From: an uncultured Campylobacter sp.
Lineage (GTDB): Bacteria; Campylobacterota; Campylobacteria; Campylobacterales; Campylobacteraceae
DNA length: 64,000 bases
Assembly (NCBI GenBank): GCA_934718785.1
Contig: CAKVAF010000002.1
Span: 51,521-115,520 of the forward strand
Direction: 5' to 3'
Shown: positions 25,081-34,622 of the stretch, in pieces
Layout: every line of letters starts with the position of its first letter
How positions within the stretch are numbered: the stretch's first letter is position 1
Notes under the pieces: model-generated
The model's input: only the letters and a program-made list of their open reading frames with translations
What the model was told of the DNA's origin: nothing
Databases searched by the model: none
Program-made: the position numbers and the translations under genes

Positions 25081-25727
25081 AAAATACAAGTTTTGGCATT
25101 ATCGGTCTTGGAAAATTTGGCTCTGTTGTTGCAAATGATTTGATTTTACAGGGCAAAACAGTAATTATTGCTGATAAAGATGAACAAGCTCTTAAAGAGC
25201 TGCAAGATAAGGTCTCGTGTGCTTTTGTGCTGGATTCTACAAATATCGCTGCGCTTAAAGAAGCAGGCTTTGCTGATATTGATCTAGTTGTTGTCAGCAT
25301 AGGCGAAAATGTCGAAAAAAGCATACTCACAGCGATGGCTTTAAAAGAAATTGGCGTGCCAAATATCATCGCAAAAGCCACTTCAAACATCCACGGACAA
25401 ATTTTATCAAAGCTAGGTGCTACAAAGGTCATCTACCCTGAAAAAGAAAGCGCTAAACGCCTTGTAAAAGAGCTTGTAAGCGATATTGACTTTGAAGTGA
25501 TTGATCTATCAGCAAACACAGTGTGTGCGGTCAAAATCATCGTAAGCGATAAGCTCATTGGGCATTCTTTAGGGCAAATTGCGGGCGATATGAAGACGGT
25601 TGCTTATAAGAAAAAAGGCTCAAACGAATGGCAAATGTTTCCTGAGCTTGAAACAACGCTTGTAGATAGTGGCGATGGTATCATACTTGTGGGCACGAAA
25701 AAAGACTTAGAAAATTTACAACATTAA
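25077..25727 (+). CDS. ktrA: Potassium uptake regulatory subunit KtrA
   Basis: 216 residues. An RCK N domain (residues 1-130) begins SFGIIGLGKFGSVVANDL, a Rossmann nucleotide site, with the acidic end of the second strand in IADKDEQAL; the RCK C part (140-216) has KLIGHSLGQIAG and GIILVGTKKDL. It forms the ATP/ADP-sensing ring bound to KtrB. It is translationally coupled to ktrB. Confidence 0.93.
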   Translation: MKNTSFGIIGLGKFGSVVANDLILQGKTVIIADKDEQALKELQDKVSCAFVLDSTNIAALKEAGFADIDLVVVSIGENVEKSILTAMALKEIGVPNIIAKATSNIHGQILSKLGATKVIYPEKESAKRLVKELVSDIDFEVIDLSANTVCAVKIIVSDKLIGHSLGQIAGDMKTVAYKKKGSNEWQMFPELETTLVDSGDGIILVGTKKDLENLQH

Positions 25728-25736
25728 GGAGTGATT

Positions 25737-26900
25737 ATGGATATTCAAAACAAGGATGATTTTTTAAGCCTCATCAAGCAAATTGAGCAAAGCAAGGACT
25801 ACAAAAAGCCCAAAGCTTACGGCGTGGCGATTTTAGATCGCGGACAGCTTGATAAAAATAAGGTTTTGCAAGCGAGCTTTGCTTATGTGAATTTCGAGCA
25901 AAATTATGGCTCTTTTGCGATTTTAATCAAAGCCTTGATGAATAGGGGCTTAAGCCTTAATTTTGATGAAAGCGAACTTGTGGCTGAGCTTGAAGAAAAG
26001 GATATTGATTTTGCCTTAGCTTGCTTTAAGCCCTTTGAAAATGAAGCAGGACATATTAATATTGATGTTTTAAAAGCGGCTAAAAAGCATTTTAAAGCGC
26101 GCAAATTCGCCCTTGTGGCTCTTTTTGAAGATGAGGCGCCAAAAAGCCTTGAAATCGTTTATTTGAAGCTTTATTTGCTCTCTTTGAAAAAAGTGCCTTT
26201 AAGAAGCCTTAATTTAAACGGCGCATTTTCTTTGCTGCCAAATGTCGCGTGGAGCGATGATAAGCCTATCGAGCTTGAATATTTGCGTCAAAATGAGATT
26301 GAGCTTAAGATGAGTGGAACTTTTCCAAAAATCGATTTTGTCGATAAATTCCCACGCTTCTTAGCCCACATTATCCCTGAGGATAACACACGCATTTTAG
26401 AAAGCTCTAAAGTGCGAATGGGCGCGGCTTTGGCAGCTGGCACGACCATAATGCCGGGCGCTGCTTATGTGAATTTTAACGCAGGCACGACAGGTGCGGT
26501 GATGGTAGAAGGACGGGTGAGCTCTAGCGTAGTCGTTGGCGAGGGTAGCGATATAGGCGGCGGGGCGAGCATTTTAGGCGTTTTAAGCGGCACAAGCGGC
26601 AATGCTATCAGCATAGGCAAGGCTTGCTTACTTGGGGCAAACTCAGTAACTGGCGTGCCATTAGGCGATAACTGCATCGTGGATGCGGGAATAGCGGTGC
26701 TTGAGGGCACTAAGGTGCTTTTAAAGGATAAAGAAGAATTAGCCAAAATCAATCCAAATTTTAAATTCGATAAAGAACTTTACAAAGCAAGCGAGCTGGC
26801 AAATCTTAATGCGCTTCATTTTAGAATGAACTCACAAAGCGGACAAATCACAGTTTCGCTGAATAAAAAAGCAGTCAAACTCAACGAAGCTTTGCACTAA
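25737..26900 (+). CDS. dapD: Tetrahydrodipicolinate N-succinyltransferase
   Basis: 387 residues from ATG 25737, five bases after AAGGAG; a GTG at 25731 lies within that ribosome site. It is the long DapD form used by Campylobacterota. DapD transfers succinyl from succinyl-CoA to tetrahydrodipicolinate in lysine and meso-diaminopimelate synthesis. An N-terminal alpha/beta region of about 200 residues precedes a left-handed beta-helix (MGAALAAGTTIMPGAAYVNFNAGTTG, GEGSDIGGGASILG, CLLGANSVTGVPLGDNC). The start is 9 bases from the ktrA stop, so the three genes may be one operon. Confidence 0.92.
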   Translation: MDIQNKDDFLSLIKQIEQSKDYKKPKAYGVAILDRGQLDKNKVLQASFAYVNFEQNYGSFAILIKALMNRGLSLNFDESELVAELEEKDIDFALACFKPFENEAGHINIDVLKAAKKHFKARKFALVALFEDEAPKSLEIVYLKLYLLSLKKVPLRSLNLNGAFSLLPNVAWSDDKPIELEYLRQNEIELKMSGTFPKIDFVDKFPRFLAHIIPEDNTRILESSKVRMGAALAAGTTIMPGAAYVNFNAGTTGAVMVEGRVSSSVVVGEGSDIGGGASILGVLSGTSGNAISIGKACLLGANSVTGVPLGDNCIVDAGIAVLEGTKVLLKDKEELAKINPNFKFDKELYKASELANLNALHFRMNSQSGQITVSLNKKAVKLNEALH

Positions 26901-26912
26901 ATTTATAACAAA

Positions 26913-26943
26913 GTAGCGGCTTAAATAAGCTTTAAACCGCTAC
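26913..26943 (+). terminator. Hairpin after dapD
   Basis: GTAGCGG and CCGCTAC flank an AT-rich loop that itself can pair (CTTAAA/TTTAAA). T-rich DNA follows a few bases later. The stem contains the GCGG core of the interspersed GC-rich word. Confidence 0.6.
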
Positions 26944-27129
26944 CGATGATTTTTATTTCTCTTTTTTTCAATTCACATTAAATTCACACAAACATTTTAT
27001 AATTTTGCTTAAAATTAGCGCAATAATTTTTAAGTTAATTTTGATATAAGATTTTTGAATAAGTATAAATTTTATATCCAATAAAAATTTTAAACTCAAA
27101 TGAGAATTTAAAACAAAAAAGGAAAAATA

Positions 27130-28305
27130 ATGAAAAAATATCTCATTTTAGCACTTGTGGCACTTGTTTTAATTTTCGTGCTTTTTTTTATCTTTTCAGG
27201 GTCTAAAAAGCAAGAGTTTATCACGCAAAAAGTCACGCGCGTGGATATTGAGCAAAGCATTGAAGCCATCGGCGAAGTGTATGCGAAAACGCAAGTGGAT
27301 GTGGGCGCACAGGTAAGTGGGCAAATCACAAAGCTTTATGTGAAAATCGGCGATAGGGTCAAAGCAGGCGATTTAATCGCTCAAATTGATAAGGACAAGC
27401 AACAAAATGATTTAGACATCACCAAAGCCCAGCTAGCAAGCGCTAAAGCCAAGCTTGAGAGCAACAAAGTCTCGCTAGATATCGCGCTGCGTCAGTATCA
27501 AAGAGAGCAAAAGCTCTACGCCGCCAAAGGCACTTCACTGGAGCTTTTAGAGACCGCAAAGAGCAATTTTTACACGCTTAAGGCAAATGTCGCGGATTTG
27601 GAAGCTCAAGTCGTGCAGCTTGAAATCACGCTTAAAAATGCCGAGAAAGATTTAGGCTACACCACTATCACAGCCCCAATGGATGGCATTATCATCAATG
27701 TAGCCGTGGATGAGGGGCAAACGGTCAATGCCAATCAAAGCACGCCAACCATTGTAAAAATCGCAAATTTAGACGAAATGGAAGTGAAAATGCAAATTGC
27801 AGAAGCGGATGTTTCTAAGCTTAAAGTGGGCGAAGTGGTGCGCTTTAGCATACTGAGTGATTCGCGCAAGCAATATGAAGCCAAGATTTCAAGCATAGAT
27901 CCCGCAAATACTGAAATTTCAGATGCTACAAGCTCTTCTACAAGCTCAAAATCAAGTTCTTCAAGCAGTTCTTCAAGCAGCTCAAACACGGCGATTTATT
28001 ATTATGCAAATTTCTTTGTTAAAAATGAAAATAATCTATTAAGAATTGGCATGAGCACAGAAAATCAAATCATCGCCGCAAGCGCAAAATCAGCCATCGC
28101 TGTGCCCACTTACGCGATTAAAAATGATGATAAGGGCTATTTTGTCGATGTTTTAGAAGCGGGCAAAAAAGTGAGCAAATATGTCAAACTAGGACTCAAA
28201 GATAGCTTAAACACGCAAATTTTAGAAGGGCTGAATGAAAATGAAGATTTAATCGTAAGCAGCGATACAAGCAATGTCAGCAAGCCTAAATTACCGCCAA
28301 GATAA
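27130..28305 (+). CDS. macA: MacA-type periplasmic adaptor protein
   Basis: 391 residues. A single N-terminal membrane anchor (YLILALVALVLIFVLFFIFSG) is followed by the split lipoyl domain (VGAQVSGQITKLYVKIGDRVKAGDLIAQID and YTTITAPMDGIIINV), a coiled-coil hairpin (about 95-180) and beta-barrel parts, the standard adaptor plan of MacA. It links MacB to a TolC-type outer-membrane channel to export peptides, macrolides or lipids. Residues 265-287 are an unusual run of Ser and Thr encoded by imperfect 12-base repeats. It is followed by macB after 32 bp. Confidence 0.9.
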   Translation: MKKYLILALVALVLIFVLFFIFSGSKKQEFITQKVTRVDIEQSIEAIGEVYAKTQVDVGAQVSGQITKLYVKIGDRVKAGDLIAQIDKDKQQNDLDITKAQLASAKAKLESNKVSLDIALRQYQREQKLYAAKGTSLELLETAKSNFYTLKANVADLEAQVVQLEITLKNAEKDLGYTTITAPMDGIIINVAVDEGQTVNANQSTPTIVKIANLDEMEVKMQIAEADVSKLKVGEVVRFSILSDSRKQYEAKISSIDPANTEISDATSSSTSSKSSSSSSSSSSSNTAIYYYANFFVKNENNLLRIGMSTENQIIAASAKSAIAVPTYAIKNDDKGYFVDVLEAGKKVSKYVKLGLKDSLNTQILEGLNENEDLIVSSDTSNVSKPKLPPR

Positions 28306-28337
28306 AATTTAAGAAGTAAAATTTAAAAGATATAAAA

Positions 28338-30347
28338 ATGATAAGATTAAAAAATATACGCAAAAATATCGGCGAAGCGATGATTTTAAAGGGTGTGAGC
28401 TTGCATATTGAAAAGGGCGAATTTGTCACTATTATCGGGCAAAGCGGTAGCGGTAAAACCAGCCTTTTAAATATCATCGGCACGCTTGATGAGATAAGTT
28501 CTGGTAGTTTTATCTTTGAAAATTACGAAGTGACAAAGCTTAATAAGGATGAAAAAGCACGCCTTAGACGCGAGAAAATTGGCTTTATTTTCCAGCGCTA
28601 CAATCTTTTAAGCCTTTTTAGTGCGGAAGAAAATGTCGCCCTGCCCGCTGTTTATGCGGGCAAAACGCACAATGAGCGCATTAAAAGAGCGGATGAGCTT
28701 TTAAGCGAACTAGATCTTGCTAGCAAGCTTAAAATGCGTCCTAATCAGCTTTCAGGCGGCCAGCAACAGCGCGTGAGTATCGCGCGTGCGCTGATGAATG
28801 GCGGCGAACTGATACTAGCTGATGAGCCCACCGGCGCGCTTGATAGCAAAAGCGGGGTGATGGTGCTTGAGATTTTAAAAAATCTTCACGCCAAAGGACA
28901 CACTATCATTTTGGTTACGCACGATCCAAGCATTGCAGCACAGGCACAGCGCGTTATAGAAATAAAAGATGGGCAAATCATCAAAGATAGTAAAGAGAAT
29001 TTAAATTCAGAGCAAAATTTAAGCTCGAATTTAGATAATGGATTACCACGACAAAACGAAGTTTTGTCTCGCAATGACAATAAAAACTCAGCCCCTAAGC
29101 AAATTTTAGACAAAATGCCCGCGGAAGTTAAAAATTTCGCGCTTTTAAAAAATCAGCTCAATGAATGCTTTAAAATCGCCTTTGCGTCGATTATGGCAAA
29201 CAAACTGCGCTCGCTTTTAACCATGCTAGGTATCATCATCGGTATCGCTTCAGTGGTCTGTGTGGTCGCACTTGGGCTTGGCTCGCAAGAGCGCGTGCTC
29301 GCTTCTGTGGCAAGACTTGGCACAAATACCATAGAAATTCAAGGCGGGCGCGGGATGGGCGATTTGCGCTCGGGCCGGGTGTATTTAAATTTAAGCGATT
29401 TAAGGGCTTTACAAAGCTTGCCTTATTTAGAAGCGGTCGAAGCGCAGGTTAGAGGCTCTGGCGTCATCACTTATCAAGAAACTTCACTTTCTGCCACAGG
29501 CTATGGCACGGGCACGCAAGAATTTAAGATCCGCGGTAGAGAATTTGCAGCAGGCAGGGGCTTTGGCAATGATGATATCGCGCAAAATGCTAATGTAATG
29601 GTACTTGACTATCCCACACATCAAAAGCTTTTTCCAAATACAAGCGCGCAAGAAGTGCTGAATAAAACGCTCATTTTCAAAGGCCAGCCCTTTCGCGTCA
29701 TCGGCGTTTTAAGCAAAAATACAAACAGAATGTTTGAAGACACTTCAGTGCGCGTTTATATGCCCTTTACAACGATGATGAATAAAGTCACAGGCGATAA
29801 AAACTTGCGTTCTATCGTCGCAAAGGTCAAAGATAGCGCCGATCCAACGCTCAGTGAAGCCGGTATTATCAGGCTTTTAGAGATTAAGCGTGGCAAAAAG
29901 GATTTTTTTACTATAAATTCAGACAGCATTAAGCAGGCTATGGAAGAAAATACGCGCACGATGACGATTTTAATCTCATCCATTGCTGTGATTGCTTTAA
30001 TCGTGGGTGGTATTGGCGTGATGAATATCATGCTTGTTTCAGTGAGCGAACGCACGCGCGAAATTGGCATAAGAATGGCTATAGGAGCGCGAAGAGAAGA
30101 CATTTTAATGCAGTTTTTAATCGAAGCCGTGATGATATGCACGATGGGAAGCGTTTTGGGCGTGGCTTTAAGCTTTGGCGTGGTAGGCATTTTTAACGCC
30201 ATAAGCAGCGATTTTACAATGATCATGTCGGCTAGTTCAGTGGTGCTTGGGCTTTTAAGCTCGGTTTTAATCGGGCTTGTTTTTGGCTTTTTCCCGGCTA
30301 AAAACGCAGCAAATTTAAATCCTATCGCGGCTTTAAACAAGGAGTGA
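28338..30347 (+). CDS. macB: MacB-type ABC exporter, ATPase-permease fusion
   Basis: 669 residues, somewhat longer than typical MacB. The N-terminal ATPase has GQSGSGKTS (Walker A, about 35-43), LSGGQQQR and [12 protein letters not shown]. The C-terminal part has one span (about 290-312), a large periplasmic domain and three more spans, with the MacB motif [18 protein letters not shown]. The extra length sits in the linker at about residues 215-275, where a palindromic repeat is read in frame as [13 protein letters not shown]. It powers export with MacA and the outer-membrane protein encoded next, whose start overlaps its end. Confidence 0.92.
   Translation: MIRLKNIRKNIGEAMILKGVSLHIEKGEFVTIIGQSGSGKTSLLNIIGTLDEISSGSFIFENYEVTKLNKDEKARLRREKIGFIFQRYNLLSLFSAEENVALPAVYAGKTHNERIKRADELLSELDLASKLKMRPNQLSGGQQQRVSIARALMNGGELILADEPTGALDSKSGVMVLEILKNLHAKGHTIILVTHDPSIAAQAQRVIEIKDGQIIKDSKENLNSEQNLSSNLDNGLPRQNEVLSRNDNKNSAPKQILDKMPAEVKNFALLKNQLNECFKIAFASIMANKLRSLLTMLGIIIGIASVVCVVALGLGSQERVLASVARLGTNTIEIQGGRGMGDLRSGRVYLNLSDLRALQSLPYLEAVEAQVRGSGVITYQETSLSATGYGTGTQEFKIRGREFAAGRGFGNDDIAQNANVMVLDYPTHQKLFPNTSAQEVLNKTLIFKGQPFRVIGVLSKNTNRMFEDTSVRVYMPFTTMMNKVTGDKNLRSIVAKVKDSADPTLSEAGIIRLLEIKRGKKDFFTINSDSIKQAMEENTRTMTILISSIAVIALIVGGIGVMNIMLVSVSERTREIGIRMAIGARREDILMQFLIEAVMICTMGSVLGVALSFGVVGIFNAISSDFTMIMSASSVVLGLLSSVLIGLVFGFFPAKNAANLNPIAALNKE
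29041..29078 (+). repeat. Palindromic interspersed repeat inserted in frame in macB
   Basis: GATTACCAC then GACAAAAC-GAA-GTTTTGTC then TCGCAATGAC. On the other strand it reads GTCATTGCGAG ... GTGGTAATC, the same ends as the intergenic element at 47318-47354, with a different hairpin core. Confidence 0.7.
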
Positions 30348-30349
30348 GC

Positions 30350-31756
30350 ATGCAAGAAGTGAAATTTAAAGAAGCAAAAATGAAGATTTTTTTAAAACAA
30401 AGCGTGTATTTACTGGCTTTTGTGGTGATTTTATTGCTTATGAATGCTTGTTCTTATGGGGTGAAAGAGCTTAATTTAAAGCCTGATATCGCCACGCAGG
30501 AGCAAATTAAGGATTTAAATTTAAGCCGCGCGTGGTGGCAAAGCTATGAAAATGAAAAATTGAATGAATTTATCGCTTATATTGAAGCAAACAACGCTGA
30601 TATCAATGTCGCGCGTATGAATTTGCTTAAAGCCGTGGCAAATTATAAACTCATTAATTTTGATTTTTATCCAAGTTTAAGCGGAAATTTAGGCGCGAAT
30701 GTGGCTAAGGATTTAAATTTAGGCTCAAGCTCGCATAGCTTTTCAAACGCGCTTAATCTCAGCTACGAGCTTGACATTTATGGCAAAATTTCAAATCAAA
30801 TCGCTTCTAAAGAATTTGCCGCCAAAGCCAGCGCGTATGATTTAGAAAACTTGCGTCTAAGCGTGATAAACACAAGTCTTGACAATCTTTTTGATTTGGC
30901 TTATTTTAACGATGTTCAAAAGCTTTTAAAGCAGTACATTGCAAATTTAGAACAAAGCGAAGCCATTTTTAAGCTCAAATACGAGCTTGGCAAAATCGAA
31001 GAACTCGAGCTTTTAAATGTGCAAAATAGCCTTTATAACGCGCGTCAAAGTCTCATTAGTAACACGCAAAATAAAGAACTGGTGCTTAAAAATTTAAAGG
31101 ATTTGTTAGGCAGTGCGCAAAGTTTTGAAAGATTAAAGGACTTTGAGGGCTTGAGTTTGAGCGAATTTAAGGATTTAAACATAATCTTTGATTTGCCTTT
31201 AAGCGTCTTTGCATACCGCGCGGATGTGCGCTCTAAAGCAAACACTCTTTTAGCAGCCTTTGAAGATGTAAAATCAGCGCAAAAGACGATTTTACCAAGT
31301 GTGAGCTTGGGCGGAAGCTTAAGCGGCAGTGGCGATAATATCAATGCTAACTTTAAATCGCTAAATTTAGGCGGCGTTTTGCAAATTTCTTTGCCTTTTT
31401 TGGACTTTGGCAGGGTGCGTCAAAATGTGAAAATTTCACAATTTAGCTATGAAGCTTTAAGGCTTGATTATGAACAAGCCTTGCAAGTGGCTTTGAATGA
31501 GTTTTATCTGTGCTTTAAAGACTATGAATATAATCAAAAGCTTTTAGATAATATCAAGCTTATTAACGCCAAGCAAGAGCTGATTACTGAGGCTTACAAG
31601 CAAAAATATGAGCTTGGCAAAAGCGAGCTTAAGGATTATTTAGACGCGCAAAACAGCTTCATTTCTTCATCACAAGAAATTCTAAGCTCGCGCTTAAAGG
31701 TACTTAAAACGACGAATTTATATTATAAAATCACGACAATCAAGCCTGAAATTTAG
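30350..31756 (+). CDS. TolC-like outer-membrane efflux lipoprotein
   Basis: About 468 residues from ATG 30350, five bases after AAGGAG; another ATG at 30380 starts directly at the signal peptide. The hydrophobic leader ends LLLMNACSYG, a plausible lipobox, so the mature protein starts at Cys. Two outer-membrane efflux repeats follow: SRAWWQSYENEKLNEFI, ALNLSYELDIYGKI, GKIEELELLNVQNSLYNARQ and the second half with LPFLDFGRVRQNVKISQFSYEA and KSELKDYLDAQNSF. It provides the exit duct of the MacAB pump, translated by start/stop overlap with macB. It is the CmeC/NodT type of TolC homologue. Confidence 0.88.
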   Translation: MQEVKFKEAKMKIFLKQSVYLLAFVVILLLMNACSYGVKELNLKPDIATQEQIKDLNLSRAWWQSYENEKLNEFIAYIEANNADINVARMNLLKAVANYKLINFDFYPSLSGNLGANVAKDLNLGSSSHSFSNALNLSYELDIYGKISNQIASKEFAAKASAYDLENLRLSVINTSLDNLFDLAYFNDVQKLLKQYIANLEQSEAIFKLKYELGKIEELELLNVQNSLYNARQSLISNTQNKELVLKNLKDLLGSAQSFERLKDFEGLSLSEFKDLNIIFDLPLSVFAYRADVRSKANTLLAAFEDVKSAQKTILPSVSLGGSLSGSGDNINANFKSLNLGGVLQISLPFLDFGRVRQNVKISQFSYEALRLDYEQALQVALNEFYLCFKDYEYNQKLLDNIKLINAKQELITEAYKQKYELGKSELKDYLDAQNSFISSSQEILSSRLKVLKTTNLYYKITTIKPEI

Positions 31757-31844
31757 ACCTTTACGCACGCAAAAATAGAGTGAAATATAAAATTGAATTA
31801 AAATTTTAAACAGTGCCGGGGTTTTGAAAATTATTTAAGATTGA

Positions 31845-31877
31845 TTAGCCTTGCAAAATTAGAAATTGCAAGGCTAA
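31845..31877. terminator. Bidirectional hairpin terminator
   Basis: TTAGCCTTGCAA and TTGCAAGGCTAA are a perfect 12-bp inverted repeat with a 9-base AT loop, between two convergent genes. It can end transcription from both sides. Confidence 0.7.
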
Positions 31878-31892
31878 GGAGCTTGGTTTATT

Positions 31893-32603
31893 TTAAGCTA
31901 AAAGCTCATTTAAAGCACTTTTTGGCTTTGAATTTTCATTGATTAAGGCTTTTTGTGTGTAGCTTAAAGCGTTTGAATCTGAGCTTTCATCTGCTAAAAT
32001 ATCTTCTTTTAAGAAATCTTCAACACTTTTTTTGAAAATCGAAGCTTCTTCACTTTTTGCTTCAAAAAACCACGATTCAAGCTCTAAATAGCTTGCTTTA
32101 AAACTTGCATTTTGAGCGCCATTTAAGTTTTTACCCAAAGCAAAATCGCCAAAATTAATCTCCGCATAAGATGAAAACTCGACCCGAGTAAAGCTGATTT
32201 TTGTGATAGACAAGTTAAATTTTTGCTCGTTTGAAAGCGTGCTAAAATCAGAGCTTGAATTGAATTTTTTCAAAAGATCAAGCGAAAATTGAACAAAATC
32301 AAGCAAATCCTCTTGCTCGCTTTTTTTAAGCTTATCAAATTCTAGTTTCTCGTCACTTTGTCCATCCACAAGCAAGCTTTGTAAAAGTTCTAAAGCCTGA
32401 GTTTTAGTATCTTGGCTTGAAATCTCACTTTCTTCTTTTTGCAAAAGCTCACTCGTGCTTACTTTATCATCATTTTCTTTTGAAATTTCTTCACTTTTAA
32501 ACTCGTCTAAAAGTCCTTTAAATTTGCTTTCTTCGCTTTGTTTTAAAGCGTTTGTGTTATTTAAAAACGCAGATTGAGTGTCTTTTTGATTTGAAACTTG
32601 CAT
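31893..32603 (-). CDS. Hypothetical acidic, Ser-rich protein
   Basis: 236 residues, rich in Ser, Glu, Lys and Leu, with no signal peptide, no Cys and no membrane span. The first 95 residues (QSEESKFKGLLDEFKSEE, KVSTSELLQKEESE) look disordered; the middle (LSNEQKFNLSITKISFTRVEFSSYAEINFGDF) looks folded. ATG 32603 follows AAGGAGAGCTT. No family recognised. The layout, a disordered front with a small folded part, recalls flagellar hook-length or chaperone-like proteins, but nothing specific supports that. Confidence 0.65.
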   Translation of the reverse strand: MQVSNQKDTQSAFLNNTNALKQSEESKFKGLLDEFKSEEISKENDDKVSTSELLQKEESEISSQDTKTQALELLQSLLVDGQSDEKLEFDKLKKSEQEDLLDFVQFSLDLLKKFNSSSDFSTLSNEQKFNLSITKISFTRVEFSSYAEINFGDFALGKNLNGAQNASFKASYLELESWFFEAKSEEASIFKKSVEDFLKEDILADESSDSNALSYTQKALINENSKPKSALNELLA

Positions 32604-32672
32604 AAGCTCTCCTTAAAAATTTTAAGAAAAGCAAGCAAAAATCATTCCAAATTTATAAATTTTAAAGAAAAT

Positions 32673-34463
32673 TTAAATTTTTTGCGTTTTTTCTTTAAGC
32701 CATTTTAAAGCTTTTGCGCTTAAATGCTTATTTAAAGCCTTGAAAACCTTGTCGTGATAGGCATTTAGCCACGCTTTTTCCTCTTCATTTAAAAGCTTTA
32801 AATCCAGGCATGAAATTTCAAAAGGACACAAGCTTAAAGTTTCAAGCCTTAAAAACTCGCCAAATTCACTTGTCTGCGCGCTTTCAAACACCACTAAATT
32901 TTCAAGCCTAATGCCGTATTGTCCTTTTTTATAAAGAGCAGGCTCAACCGAGCTTACAAAGCCTATTTGAGCCTTGTTTTGCTCACTAAAAGGCGCTTTA
33001 TAAGCAATGCGCGGTGGGCTTTCATGCACATTTAAAAAATAGCCCACTCCATGTCCTGTGCCGTGCTCAAAATCAAGCTTTTGACTCCATAAAGGTGCGC
33101 GCGCCAAAGCATCCAGCACACTTAAGTTTAAATTTACTGGAAAAACCGCCTTGCTTAAAGCAATCAATGCCTTCAAAACAAGCGTATAATCTTTTTTTTG
33201 CGCTGTATTTACTTTGCCCAAAGGCACAACGCGCGTGATATCCGTCGTGCCATTTTCATACTGAGCGCCGCTATCTACAAGCAAAAGCCCAGTACCCTTA
33301 AGCGCACTAAAACTTTTTTGCGTGGCTCTGTAATGAGGCAAAGCCGAGTTTTCATTAAAAGCAATGATATTTGCAAACGAATCACTGATATAATAAGCAT
33401 TTTTAGCCCTAAACTTGCTTAAAGTTTTATCAAGGCTAAGCTCGCTTAATTTTTTGTTTTCGCCAAAGGCATTTTGAACAAAGGCAAAAAACTCACAAAG
33501 TGCCACGCCATCAGCTATCATCGCTTCTTTGATGTGAGAAATTTGCTTTTTGTTTTTAAGCGCTTTTAATAGCGAGCTAGGATTTGTTTGCTTGATGAGC
33601 TTTACATTTTTGCAAGATTTTTTGAAAAGATTTTTTATAAAAACACTTGTTTTTAGCTCATCTATTAAAACTTTAGCACCTTTAAACTGCTTTAAAATGG
33701 ATGTTAACTCCTGCTTTAAGCAAAAATAATCTTTAATAAAAATCTCATCTTTTTCAAGCTTTTTAGCTAAATTTAAAGGCAATTTTTTTCTATCTACAAA
33801 CAAAAAAGCCTTATCTTTACTGATGAGTAAAAAAGAAAAAAACACAGGATTATACTCTATATCCTTGCCCCTTAAATTTGTAAGATAAGCGATATCATCA
33901 AGGCTTGAAATGAAGTGCAAATCAGCTCCTATCTCACTCATTTTCTTACACACTTTTTGAAATTTTACTTTTCTTTTTTCGCCGATGAACTCACCCTTTT
34001 GCTCGTAAATTTCTTGAGTGATGAGATTTTTTTTTCTTAAATGAAGCATTAAATCTTCATAAAAAAGGTCTATTTTAAAGCTTTTTAAGCGTTTTTTAAG
34101 CTCTTTATTTAAACTCAGGCTCAAGTTTTTATCATTGAGCGCTAAAATGGAGTTTGCACTCAGGTTTAATTCAAGCCATTCTAAAAAATTTAGCTTTGTT
34201 TCAAGTTCTATATTTGTATTTTTAAGCTCTTTTTCAGCTTGTAAAAAATATCTTGCATCAGTAAAAAAAACTGCATTTTTTTGAGTGATGATTAAATTTC
34301 CAAAAGAGCCACTAAAGCCGCTTATAAAGGCTCTATCGTTAAAACAATCACTCAAATATTCGTTAAAATGAATGTCTGCACCCAAAAGTAAAAAGGCATC
34401 GAAATTTTTCTTTTTAAGTAGATTTTGCAAATCTTGCATGCGGTTTTTATAGATATTTTGCAT
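32673..34463 (-). CDS. pepP: Xaa-Pro aminopeptidase (M24B)
   Basis: 596 residues, the three-domain form. Two creatinase-like N-terminal domains (GADIHFNEYLSDCFNDRAFISGFSGS, TDARYFLQAEKEL) precede the pita-bread catalytic domain. Metal ligands are seen: LLVDSGAQYENGTTDITR (two Asp), FEHGTGHGVGYFLNVHE (His), VSSVEPALY and GIRLENLV (two Glu). It removes the N-terminal residue before proline in cytoplasmic peptides. Preceded by AAAGGATAAAA and a free-standing gene. Confidence 0.9.
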   Translation of the reverse strand: MQNIYKNRMQDLQNLLKKKNFDAFLLLGADIHFNEYLSDCFNDRAFISGFSGSFGNLIITQKNAVFFTDARYFLQAEKELKNTNIELETKLNFLEWLELNLSANSILALNDKNLSLSLNKELKKRLKSFKIDLFYEDLMLHLRKKNLITQEIYEQKGEFIGEKRKVKFQKVCKKMSEIGADLHFISSLDDIAYLTNLRGKDIEYNPVFFSFLLISKDKAFLFVDRKKLPLNLAKKLEKDEIFIKDYFCLKQELTSILKQFKGAKVLIDELKTSVFIKNLFKKSCKNVKLIKQTNPSSLLKALKNKKQISHIKEAMIADGVALCEFFAFVQNAFGENKKLSELSLDKTLSKFRAKNAYYISDSFANIIAFNENSALPHYRATQKSFSALKGTGLLLVDSGAQYENGTTDITRVVPLGKVNTAQKKDYTLVLKALIALSKAVFPVNLNLSVLDALARAPLWSQKLDFEHGTGHGVGYFLNVHESPPRIAYKAPFSEQNKAQIGFVSSVEPALYKKGQYGIRLENLVVFESAQTSEFGEFLRLETLSLCPFEISCLDLKLLNEEEKAWLNAYHDKVFKALNKHLSAKALKWLKEKTQKI

Positions 34464-34555
34464 TTTTATCCTTTATTTGAAAGCTTGGCATTTTCCTAGG
34501 CTTGTAATAGCAAATTGATTTTTTATCAATTGAAATTTTAAAACTCTGATTTATT

Positions 34556-34582
34556 AAAACGCGCGCCGCTGTTTTATAAATT
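34556..34582 (-). repeat. Copy of the GC-rich interspersed word
   Basis: On the minus strand: ATTTATAAAACAGCGGCGCGCG then TTTT, between ppk and pepP. It resembles the copies at 47265, 47375 and 50193. Confidence 0.6.
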
Positions 34583-34590
34583 ATTTTAAA

Positions 34591-34622
34591 ATTGATTTAA
34601 ATTTATAAAAATTTAAATCAAT
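34591..34622 (-). terminator. AT-rich perfect hairpin across the ppk stop codon
   Basis: ATTGATTTAAATTT and AAATTTAAATCAAT are a perfect 14-bp inverted repeat with an ATAA loop. The right arm contains the ppk stop TGA. It can act as a terminator or 3' stabiliser, although the stem is nearly all A-T. Confidence 0.45.
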
